A stretch of 64,000 nt of DNA. Origin: Candidatus Tityobacter terrigena (GTDB lineage Bacteria > Vulcanimicrobiota > Vulcanimicrobiia > Vulcanimicrobiales > Vulcanimicrobiaceae). The notes beneath the pieces were generated by a model, which did not search any database, had not been told where the DNA came from, and saw only the letters and a program-made list of their open reading frames with translations. Both the position numbers and the translations under genes were made by a program. Shown in pieces: positions 17,841-25,007 of the stretch (positions are counted from its first letter, which is position 1; every line of letters begins with the position of its first letter). The stretch is from contig PMHO01000038.1 in the NCBI GenBank assembly GCA_003156715.1, forward strand, positions 85,638 through 149,637, read 5' to 3'.

Positions 17841-17954
17841 GCGCGAGCAACTGCACGAAACACTCAGGCCGAAAGCGCATCCCGCTTTCCGGGATGCGCT
17901 TCTGGTTCGCAGACCCTTCAACGGCCAATCTCGTCAAATGGAGGTGCCCCAGTC

Positions 17955-18200
17955 ATGGACTCTATCTTCCACAGCCGAGAAGAGATCGAGCGAGCACTCC
18001 GGAGATTGCATTGCGTGCCAACCGATAACCGCGATGCGTTGCTCGCTCTCGGTTTCCAACGCATGTATCCCCAAGTGAAATCCGGATACCATAGCCACCT
18101 ATGGGTGCGATCGGTCGATGCGGGCTACAGCTCATCGCTATGCAACGGCCGTAAGCTGATTATGCAACGCGCCTTTCTCGAGCAGAGGATTGCTCGATGA
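17955..18200 (+). CDS. Small hypothetical protein
   Basis: 81 residues that I do not recognise, with no signal peptide or membrane segment. GGAGGTG lies 8 nt before the ATG, and its stop overlaps the thioredoxin-like gene start (ATGA), so translation seems coupled. These signals support a real gene, but composition gives little help. It may be the remnant of a longer upstream gene. Confidence 0.5.
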   Translation: MDSIFHSREEIERALRRLHCVPTDNRDALLALGFQRMYPQVKSGYHSHLWVRSVDAGYSSSLCNGRKLIMQRAFLEQRIAR

Positions 18201-19147
18201 TGACCACGGCCTGGGCCGAGGGCGCTGCGATCGCGGTCGCGATCACTACTGCCGGCAAGAGTGCTTGGATCAACTCCGTCCCGTTGGATGCGGAGGCGCT
18301 GCTCGGTAAAGTTGTGCTGATTAGTTTCTGGACATACTCGTGCATCAACAGCTTGCGTCCGTTACCATATATACGGGCCTGGGCAGCTAAATACAAGCAG
18401 GCGGGCTTAGTGGTTCTTGGCGTACATACGCCGGAGTTCTCATTTGAAAAGGAGCGTGGGAACGTCGCGGCAGCAGTTCGCAACCTGCAGCTTGAGTATC
18501 CAATCGTGATGGACAGCGATTACCGGATTTGGAACGCATTCGGTAATGATGCGTGGCCCGCATTTTACCTCATCGATGCTCAAGGACGAGTTCGATATCG
18601 CTACTTCGGTGAGGGGGACTACGTCGAGATCGAGTGCGACTTGCAGATGCTGTTGGGAGAAAACGCTGCCCGCGCGATTAGTCCGAATATCGTTACCGTA
18701 GCAGGTGAGGGAGTTCAGAAGGCTCCCGATTTCAAACACGAACAATCGCCCGAGACGTACATAGGCTCGAATCGCGCCGAGCGCATGGTAACAGATCTAT
18801 CGGCGCTCACATTGAACCACTGGCAACTGGGTGGCGCATGGGACGTCGGGCCCGAGAATGCGGTACTCGAAGCGCCTTTCGGGAAGATTCGGTTCCGCTT
18901 TCATAGCCGCGACCTAAACTTAGTTTTGGGCTTGGCGAAGGACAGTGCGCCCGTTCGCTATCGCGTTACGCTTGATGGCTTCGCACCCGGCGCCGACTGC
19001 GGCGTCGACTGCGCCGCAGGCGCCGGCGAGGTTCGCGAGCCGCGGCTCTACCAGCTAATCCGGCAGAGCGGAGCGGTGACCGATCGGACGTTTGAGATCG
19101 AGTTCCTCGATCCGGGCGTTCGAGCGTTCGTTTTCACCTTTGGGTAG
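18197..19147 (+). CDS. Thioredoxin-like protein with DipZ-type C-terminal domain, CxxS active site
   Basis: 316 residues. The first 170 form a thioredoxin-like domain of the DipZ/TlpA kind (VVLISFWTYSCINS, GVHTPEFSFEKE, DSDYRIWNAFGNDAWPAFYL with the cis-Pro, FGEGDY). The following beta-rich part resembles the C-terminal domain of DipZ-type proteins. The family active site is usually CxxC; here Cys49 is followed by I-N-Ser52, so the resolving Cys is gone and disulfide reduction is unlikely. It may instead act as an isomerase-like or trapping protein. No signal peptide is evident, odd for a family normally outside the cytoplasm. It is coupled to the small gene upstream. Confidence 0.8.
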   Translation: MMTTAWAEGAAIAVAITTAGKSAWINSVPLDAEALLGKVVLISFWTYSCINSLRPLPYIRAWAAKYKQAGLVVLGVHTPEFSFEKERGNVAAAVRNLQLEYPIVMDSDYRIWNAFGNDAWPAFYLIDAQGRVRYRYFGEGDYVEIECDLQMLLGENAARAISPNIVTVAGEGVQKAPDFKHEQSPETYIGSNRAERMVTDLSALTLNHWQLGGAWDVGPENAVLEAPFGKIRFRFHSRDLNLVLGLAKDSAPVRYRVTLDGFAPGADCGVDCAAGAGEVREPRLYQLIRQSGAVTDRTFEIEFLDPGVRAFVFTFG

Positions 19148-19285
19148 AGCGTCGAACTAGCGCCTATCGGACTGAAAACAGAAGAGTGCCACGCTCACAC
19201 TCTTCGTGCGTGGCGCGTTCACGCTGCACCAAGAGATGCTAGAGTTCGATCCCGGAATCGTCCGGAGATTTTGTCGGGAGCATTT

Positions 19286-19510
19286 ATGCATGTCGACAGC
19301 GTCTTGAGCGCCGACCTCGAGGACGCTAAGCTCGTCGGGGCGGCGCGAGCGGGTTCAGCCGAGGCATTCGCCGTCTTGGTCGACCCGTATCGAAGCCGGC
19401 CGCCAGAATCATCGGCCGCACGACTCCATATGTCATTTTACTCGAAGGCGCGAAAAGGTCGGAAGCGGTTCTTTCCGCTCGCACGGCCGTTTCCGGACGT
19501 GAAACAGTGA
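19286..19510 (+). pseudogene. Sigma-70 family (ECF) N-terminal remnant
   Basis: The first 35 or so codons (LSADLEDAKLVGAARAGSAE, FAVLVDPYRSR) are the region 2.1 start of an ECF sigma factor. The frame then departs into unrelated basic sequence and stops, with regions 2.2-4 missing. It is a broken gene inside the accessory region, another sign of turnover there. Confidence 0.55.
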
Positions 19511-19653
19511 ACTATCCTAAACGTGCGCTCAACGCTAGTCGGACTCTTATGGCCCTCACCTTGGTGAGCAGTCTCATAAGTGAGGCCAGGGCCGGCCGCG
19601 GGAGCGTGTTCATTAAGGTCGAACTGACACGCGGCCTCGCGCATTTCAACGCT

Positions 19654-21489
19654 CTACGGCTTCAGTTTTTGAACGTACGCGGCGACGGCTTCGACTTGGC
19701 TCTTATCGAGAGGACTTGGATAGAGCTTCGGCATCGGCGGCGCAGGATTTTCTATCCACGCCATGGTCTGCGCGAGGTTCTTGCGCGAGCTCTCACCTTT
19801 GAGTGAGGGAGCCGTCCCGCCGCCGCCGCCGGCACCGTGACACACGGCACAGTTGGCAGCAAAGATCGCTGCCCCGCTTTGCGTCGATGCCGCGGCGAGC
19901 GCTCGAGCGTCGACGACATATGTGGACGTCGCTCCTAGTTTATAGACGGTCACGAGTGGCGCCCCCGTCCCGCCGAAGTAGCGCGACACGCCGCCGCTCG
20001 GAACCGCAACGTACTGCCTTCCCGCGACCGTATAGGAAACGATCCCGCCCGCGATCGAGCCCGGCATCGTCCAGCGCGCGAGTTGCGAACCGTCTGCGCT
20101 GTTGAAGACGTACACGTTTCCGGCCAAGTCGCCCGCGAACACAATCGCACTCGTCGTTGAAACAATGCCAGCAACGCTCGGCGCCGGCAGGTGCTTGCGC
20201 CACTTGATTGCGCCGCTCGTGTCGTCGAGCGCGGTTACCCACCCCGACGGCTTTCCGGTCGGCTTGAACGTGCCGCCGTAGAACGCCACGCCCTGCGTAT
20301 CTGTCGTGTGATCGAGCGCGTAGATACCGCAGAGATCGTTGGATGGCACGAACAGCAGCTTGCGCGTCGTGTCGACCGACGGCCCGAACCATTCGGTTCC
20401 CCCGAGCGGCCCCGGGCACGTATCGACGCCGGCCGCCTTTGGGTCGACCGTATTGTTCCTCAAGGTGGAGATCGCGGTTTTTACACGCTGTTTATGTGTC
20501 GTGCGATCGATGAGATGGACGTATCCATCTTTTCCGGCTGCCGCCACCAGTGCGACGCCGTTCGCGTCATTATACAGTGCCGGCGGCGCGCCGAGATCGT
20601 AATCATGCGAATCGTTCGATACCAACTGATACCACCACAGCAGTTTGCCCGACTTCGCATCGAGCGCGACCACCGAGTCGGTGAAGAGATTGGCTCCCGG
20701 TCGCAGACTAGGAGCCCAGTCGGGCGCAGGGTTGCCGACCGGAACGAAGAGCTCGCCGGTCGATGGATCCAACGTATATGACGACCACATCGCGCCACCG
20801 CCGGTGTTAACCGTGCGGGGCTTTTTCCACGTATCAGCTCCAACGCTCTTTCCGCTGGGAACAGTGTAGAACAGCCACTTGCGCGCTCCCGATGCGGCGT
20901 CGTACGCCATCATCTGACCGCGTGCTCCCCAATCGCTTCCGGCGGCCCCGATAAAAACGAGACCATTCCAAGCCACCGGTGCGGAGGTCAGGAACTGGCC
21001 GAGTTTGGGTTCGACGGCCTTGACCTTCCAGAGCACGTGGCCATCGCGCGCATCCATCGCGATCAAACGGCCGTCGCCGAAGCCGCGGAAGACCCGATTG
21101 TCCAGAAGTGCTGCACCGCGATTCGCTAGCGCGAGCGGCGTTTGTTCCATCGTGTACGCCGTCACCCATTTCTTACGACAGGTCGCCGCATCGAACGCGC
21201 CCGTCCGCTGTCCAGTCGTCACGTACAGTGTGCCGTCGACGATCAGGGGAGCAGTTTGGAACGGCCCCTCATCACCGAGCAGGATCTCGCACGCGGGACG
21301 AAGCTGCTTGATGTTTTGTGGCGTAATCTCGGAGAGATCGACGAAGCGCGTTGCAGCATAATCGCCATCGTAGTGGGCCCAGTCGACGTCCGCGGCAGCT
21401 TTGGTTCGGCCTTGACAGCCAGCCAGGCCAACGCAGAATAACGCCGCAATAATAAAGCCGGCGTCACGCGGTTTTGTTTTTGCGAACAC
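19654..21489 (-). CDS. PQQ-type beta-propeller dehydrogenase with C-terminal cytochrome c, lipoprotein
   Basis: 611 residues. A signal peptide ends in a lipobox (VGLAGC, Cys at 25), so the protein is probably lipid-anchored outside the membrane. A PQQ-dehydrogenase propeller fills most of the chain, with WAHYDGDYAATRF at the start and several W-motif blades (SGKLLWWYQLVSNDSHDYD; GAIKWRKHLP). The last 70 residues are a small cytochrome c with one haem site (CAVCH near residue 546) and a distal MPKLYP Met. It resembles quinoprotein alcohol dehydrogenases, which oxidise alcohols and pass electrons to the attached haem. The GTG start follows GAGGTG. Substrate unknown. Confidence 0.88.
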   Translation of the reverse strand: MFAKTKPRDAGFIIAALFCVGLAGCQGRTKAAADVDWAHYDGDYAATRFVDLSEITPQNIKQLRPACEILLGDEGPFQTAPLIVDGTLYVTTGQRTGAFDAATCRKKWVTAYTMEQTPLALANRGAALLDNRVFRGFGDGRLIAMDARDGHVLWKVKAVEPKLGQFLTSAPVAWNGLVFIGAAGSDWGARGQMMAYDAASGARKWLFYTVPSGKSVGADTWKKPRTVNTGGGAMWSSYTLDPSTGELFVPVGNPAPDWAPSLRPGANLFTDSVVALDAKSGKLLWWYQLVSNDSHDYDLGAPPALYNDANGVALVAAAGKDGYVHLIDRTTHKQRVKTAISTLRNNTVDPKAAGVDTCPGPLGGTEWFGPSVDTTRKLLFVPSNDLCGIYALDHTTDTQGVAFYGGTFKPTGKPSGWVTALDDTSGAIKWRKHLPAPSVAGIVSTTSAIVFAGDLAGNVYVFNSADGSQLARWTMPGSIAGGIVSYTVAGRQYVAVPSGGVSRYFGGTGAPLVTVYKLGATSTYVVDARALAAASTQSGAAIFAANCAVCHGAGGGGGTAPSLKGESSRKNLAQTMAWIENPAPPMPKLYPSPLDKSQVEAVAAYVQKLKP

Positions 21490-21555
21490 TGGTCACCTCA
21501 CTTCAGCCGATGGTCAGTCTAAACGCTATCAACCCCACTCGCGCAGAGGAAGTAA

Positions 21556-21741
21556 CTAAGGCTCACTCCCCCAATCTTCCTTCGTCGCCGGTATGGACTG
21601 CGTCATCACGGTCGGCGTCACAAAGACCGACGGTGAGACCGGCGCGTTCGGCGCGTAGTTGGAGAACGTGATCGTGCCATCGACGCTGTATCCCGGGAAA
21701 CGCGCAGCGATGTCTCCCTTCGCGACGGCAAGCCTGACCAT
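21556..21741 (-). pseudogene. Possible C-terminal fragment of a secreted or binding protein
   Basis: A 61-codon frame that ends in SPSVFVTPTVMTQSIPATKE and looks like the tail of a longer secreted or solute-binding protein. I do not recognise the family for certain. No proper start is visible. It probably is a remnant near the right edge of the accessory region. Confidence 0.3.
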
Positions 21742-22207
21742 ATTGTAGAATCAGCTGCTTCGCATGTCACGCCCCAGAAGAGCTACGGACTTTGTCTTCA
21801 CCCGTTACTCGCCTTGATGTCGAAGCGTACAGTTGGAATCGATCGTCACGCGCAATCGCCGAGTGGCGATCAACGCAGATTCTCGCGTGAGTGAGGCAAA
21901 GCGGGGGTTTGCCAAGGCGCGATCATGCGAGTTTCAACGCGTGCTTAGCGGTCGATGCGACCGCGAAAGATGCGGGGCCATTTCACTTGAATTGAGCAAA
22001 ACACTTAACAGCTTCTCTATAATTGGCTGGGTATTGGCTGAGGAAAAAATGAAGAATGGCGGCTCTCCCACCCACATCGAATGCCGAGAAATCCCCGTTG
22101 CAGACGGTTTGAGGCGGATCGTAGCGACAACTAAATTCGCGACAACAGGTCCGGTTTAGGGAAGACATCGTGCCGAGTTGGTCCTGACCGGGGTCGACGG
22201 GCCGGGC
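21742..22207. other. AT-richer stretch without supported genes
   Basis: No recognisable protein is encoded. The part from 21985 to 22150 is richer in A and T than the rest of the window, suggesting foreign origin. A TTTAGGGAAG sequence near 22155 resembles the repeat listed at 22208. Confidence 0.4.
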
Positions 22208-22221
22208 AGTTAGGGAAAACG
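22208..22221 (+). repeat. AGTTAGGGAAAACG repeat, right copy
   Basis: Exact 14-bp copy of 7058-7071, lying 69 bp from the tRNA-Phe 3' end. With a related sequence about 50 bp upstream, it mirrors the tandem pair at the left edge. Possible integrase arm site. Confidence 0.5.
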
Positions 22222-22251
22222 GATGAATTGGCGGCCGGCTCTCAAAGAAGG

Positions 22252-22284
22252 AAAACGCCCAAACCCTATGGGACGGGCGTTTAA
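22252..22284 (-). terminator. Rho-independent terminator of tRNA-Phe
   Basis: On the minus strand AACGCCC pairs with GGGCGTT around a loop that holds a smaller CCCATAGGG hairpin, followed by TTTTCC. It lies just after the tRNA-Phe gene. Confidence 0.7.
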
Positions 22285-22289
22285 GAGTA

Positions 22290-22362
22290 TGCCGAGAGCC
22301 AGAATCGAACTGGCGACACCAGGTTTTTCAGACCTGTGCTCTACCGACTGAGCTATCTCGGC
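22290..22362 (-). tRNA. tRNA-Phe(GAA)
   Basis: A complete cloverleaf of 73 nt. The acceptor stem is GCCGAGA/TCTCGGC, the D-arm AGCTCAGTCGGTAGAGC, the anticodon loop CTGAAAA (GAA) and the T-loop TTCGATT. The CCA end is not encoded (TAC follows the discriminator A), unlike the tRNA-Asp and tRNA-Val genes beside it. The 3' half is duplicated in part at 6891-6919, so this is probably the target of an old integration. It is first in the window's tRNA cluster from the left and last to be transcribed. Confidence 0.95.
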
Positions 22363-22477
22363 GTCCGAGGGGTGGATGCGTTTTTTTGGGCGGTGCTCCC
22401 TTCCGAAAGCGGAGCGCGGCGGCGCCTGGCTCGCGATGAAAGCCGAGCGCCGGACCGCGGGATCCGGCGCTCGAAAG

Positions 22478-22554
22478 TGGCGACGTTGAAGGGACTCGAA
22501 CCCTCGACCTCCGCCGTGACAGGGCGGCGCTCTAACCAACTGAGCTACAACGCC
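22478..22554 (-). tRNA. tRNA-Asp(GTC)
   Basis: 77 nt including an encoded CCA. Acceptor stem GGCGTTG/CAACGTC has one G-T pair; anticodon stem CCGCC/GGCGG encloses loop CTGTCAC (GTC). It lies between tRNA-Phe and tRNA-Val(CAC) on the same strand. Confidence 0.95.
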
Positions 22555-22562
22555 AGATCGGG

Positions 22563-22637
22563 TGGTGGGCACGGTTGGGATTGAACCAACGACCCCCCGC
22601 GTGTGAAGCGGATGCTCTCCCACTGAGCTACGCGCCC
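22563..22637 (-). tRNA. tRNA-Val(CAC)
   Basis: 75 nt including an encoded CCA. Acceptor stem GGGCGCG/CGTGCCC, anticodon loop TTCACAC (CAC), T-loop TTCAATC. It is 8 bp from tRNA-Asp, so the three tRNAs are probably processed from one transcript. Confidence 0.95.
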
Positions 22638-22693
22638 GGTTGAATCCCCCCTGCCCGACGAGGTCGGAGTATACCCCATAGGTTTCGGCCTGT

Positions 22694-22714
22694 CCACCCG
22701 CAGAACGCGGGTGG
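22694..22714. other. Hairpin in the leader of the TPR gene
   Basis: CCACCCGC and GCGGGTGG form an 8-bp perfect stem with a 5-nt loop, ending one base before the ATG at 22716. It has no T-run. If the transcript includes it, it would hide the translation start and could control expression. Confidence 0.5.
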
Positions 22715-22715
22715 C

Positions 22716-24200
22716 ATGCAACGTTGGCCTGGCACGCTTGCCCTCCTCCTCTGTCTCGCGCTCGGACCGGCGAGCGCGCAGAGCCCGTCGCCGCAAGCGT
22801 TCGTTCGCGCGCACCGCACGGTCGCGACTCAGAACGCCGACGCGCAGGCTTCTTTCGACGACGGTCTTACGCTGCTCTATGCCTTCAATCCCGAAGCGGC
22901 GCGTCGCTCGTTCGAGCGCGCGGCGAAACTAGATCCGGCGCTCGCGATGGCTCAGTGGGGCATCGCGCTTTCCTACGGCCCCAACATCAACACGGATTAC
23001 GACGCGGTCAAGGCACATCTCGGGCACACCGCCATCCTGAGAGCTGAGGCGCTCGATGGATCTGCGCAGTCCGTCGAGCGTGCGTTGATCGAGGCGGCGG
23101 CCAAGCGCTACGCGTTCGACCACCCGGGCGACGCCGATCGCTCCACGCGCGCCTATGCCGATGCGATGCGCACGGTCGCGACCGCGTATTCCGCAGACGA
23201 CGACGTACAAACCCTCACGGCCGAGGCCGAGCTCGACGTGACGCCCTGGGGCTACTGGTCCCCGGATGGAAAGCCCGGACCCGAAACACTCGACATCATC
23301 GCGCGGCTCAAGACCGTCCTTGCGCGCGATCCGCTCCACGTCGGGGCGAATCACTTCTTGATCCACGCCGTCGAAGAGTCGCCCCATCCTGAAGACGGGC
23401 TCGATGCAGCGCAACGCCTCGCCGCCATGCATTTCGAGCCGGCAGCAGAGCATCTGACGCACATGCCGGCCCACATCTTCGCCCACGTCGGCGATTACGA
23501 CGCCGCCGGCCTCGCCAACGAACGCGCGGTTGCGAGCCTCAAGGCGTATCTTGCCGATGGGGCCGCCGACCATGGGGGCTACCTCGGTCACGACTGCCTT
23601 TTCGGCGTGTACGCATTCATGATGGCAGGCGAATACGCGCGCGCGAAGGCGCTCGCTTCGACCTGCGATAATCGCGCGGAGGCCGACGAAGTCGACTATC
23701 GGTTCCGGCATTGGAGCACTTTGCAAACGAGCAGTCTCGATCTTGAACGCGGAGCGGCCGATGTCGCGGTTGGGAACCTCGAGGATGCGCAGCGCCGCTT
23801 GCATTCGCTGACGAGGGTCACCGACGATCGCGGAAAGATCTCCGTGCTACTGCTGACAGCGCGTATCGACGCCGCGCGGGGCGAGCGCGCCGGCGAGATC
23901 TCGGCGCTCCAAACTGCCGTTGCCGTCCAGGACGCTTTCGGCTATCGCGAACCGCCGCAGTGGTGGTTTCCGGTCCGCGAGACCCTTGGGGGTGCGCTCT
24001 TTCGCGCCGGAAAATACGCGGAAGCGGAACGCGTCTTTCGAACCGACCTGGTGAAGAATCCGCAGAATCCGCGCTCGCTCTTCGGCCTCGCCAAGACGCT
24101 CGATCGCGAAGGGCAAACGGCGGAAGCCGCCACGGTCGAGCACGCGTTCGAGACCGCTTGGGCTCAAGCGGACGCCGCGCTCGATATGAAAGACCTCTAG
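22716..24200 (+). CDS. Secreted TPR-repeat protein
   Basis: 494 residues. A signal peptide (GTLALLLCLALGPASAQS) is followed by tetratricopeptide repeats (FNPEAARRSFERAAKLDPAL with a following A-helix). A conserved block near residues 210-270 (HFLIHAVEESPHPEDGLDAA; HLTHMPAHIFAHVGDYDAAG) marks a family of bacterial TPR proteins with repeated histidines, suggesting a metal site. The C-terminus has more TPR-like helices. The ATG at 22716 lies directly after a hairpin, with no clear ribosome site. It is followed without gap by a thioesterase gene. Function unknown. Confidence 0.85.
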   Translation: MQRWPGTLALLLCLALGPASAQSPSPQAFVRAHRTVATQNADAQASFDDGLTLLYAFNPEAARRSFERAAKLDPALAMAQWGIALSYGPNINTDYDAVKAHLGHTAILRAEALDGSAQSVERALIEAAAKRYAFDHPGDADRSTRAYADAMRTVATAYSADDDVQTLTAEAELDVTPWGYWSPDGKPGPETLDIIARLKTVLARDPLHVGANHFLIHAVEESPHPEDGLDAAQRLAAMHFEPAAEHLTHMPAHIFAHVGDYDAAGLANERAVASLKAYLADGAADHGGYLGHDCLFGVYAFMMAGEYARAKALASTCDNRAEADEVDYRFRHWSTLQTSSLDLERGAADVAVGNLEDAQRRLHSLTRVTDDRGKISVLLLTARIDAARGERAGEISALQTAVAVQDAFGYREPPQWWFPVRETLGGALFRAGKYAEAERVFRTDLVKNPQNPRSLFGLAKTLDREGQTAEAATVEHAFETAWAQADAALDMKDL

Positions 24201-24201
24201 C

Positions 24202-24612
24202 GTGCTCGAGGGCTATCGGTTCGCGAGCCGCTTCCGCGTGCCGCTCTCCGATGTCGACATCCTGCGGCATGCCAACAACGTCGCCTACCTGCGCTGGGCG
24301 GAGACGCTGCGCACGGACTACGCGGCCGAAGTCCTGGGGGCCGACGTCGGCGGCGAGCACGGGATGATTCTCGCTAAGACGAAGGTCGTCTACGAGAAGC
24401 CGATTCTTTACCGCGAGCGCGTCGCCATCGGTACGCGTATCCCGCGCATCGGCGGAAAGTCGTTCGACTTCGAGTTCGAGGTCTGGAGCGACGACAAGGA
24501 CGTACGCTGCGCGCACATCTATTCGGTGCTGGTCGCGATGAACTACGTCACGAACCAGACGATTCCGGTACCGCAAGATTGGCGGGACCGCATCGCGGAG
24601 TTCGAACGCTAG
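24202..24612 (+). CDS. Acyl-CoA thioesterase, 4-hydroxybenzoyl-CoA thioesterase family
   Basis: 136 residues, typical for a single hotdog domain. The catalytic region SDVDILRHANNVAYLRWAE near residue 16 contains the Asp used by 4HBT-type enzymes, and the following strands (MILAKTKVVYEKPILYRERV) have the hotdog pattern. The GTG start is one base after the previous gene's stop, so they share a transcript. Its end overlaps the convergent STAS gene by 4 bp. Substrate unknown. Confidence 0.88.
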   Translation: MLEGYRFASRFRVPLSDVDILRHANNVAYLRWAETLRTDYAAEVLGADVGGEHGMILAKTKVVYEKPILYRERVAIGTRIPRIGGKSFDFEFEVWSDDKDVRCAHIYSVLVAMNYVTNQTIPVPQDWRDRIAEFER

Positions 24613-25007
24613 GTCGTCTGGCTCTTGGTGCCCAACTCTTTGCGCAAGGTCAGTTCGGGGGCAGCCGCTATTGCAGCTTCGAGCGTTGGATAGGTCGGGA
24701 CGCGAGTCGTGACGCCGACGATGTCGAGGATCCTGCGTGGTGTGCCGCGCTCGCGTACGGCGACAACCAGGCGCTGCCGATTCGCCTCTAACCTGGCGCG
24801 GTATGCCATGATGGCATGCACCGTTAAACTGTCGAAGTAGGCCGCGTCGACAAGCGACAGGATTACGACACCGAGATCGAGATCGGCAGCCTGCTGCGCG
24901 ATGCGCTCGAAGCGATCGATCCCGAGGTGATCCAACTCGCCCTTCACGGAGACGATCGGATAGAGGCCATCGGCAATCAGGGCGATATCGAGGTCGTTCG
25001 CTATCAT
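24609..25007 (-). CDS. STAS-domain anti-sigma factor antagonist
   Basis: 132 residues. A STAS fold is visible: an N-terminal VKGELDH strand, then GVVILSLVDAAYFDSLTVHA where the phosphorylatable Ser of SpoIIAA/RsbV-type proteins lies (here Ser in FDS). It starts inside the end of the SpoIIE-kinase gene (4-nt overlap), so both are made together. Family knowledge says the kinase domain phosphorylates and the phosphatase dephosphorylates such a STAS protein, freeing it to release a sigma factor. The target sigma is not here. Confidence 0.85.
   Translation of the reverse strand: MIANDLDIALIADGLYPIVSVKGELDHLGIDRFERIAQQAADLDLGVVILSLVDAAYFDSLTVHAIMAYRARLEANRQRLVVAVRERGTPRRILDIVGVTTRVPTYPTLEAAIAAAPELTLRKELGTKSQTT

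Noticed and set aside
19507-19806. Plus-strand ORF at the end of the PQQ protein gene
   Set aside because: Half of it lies antisense to the cytochrome c domain; the rest shows no family features or ribosome site.
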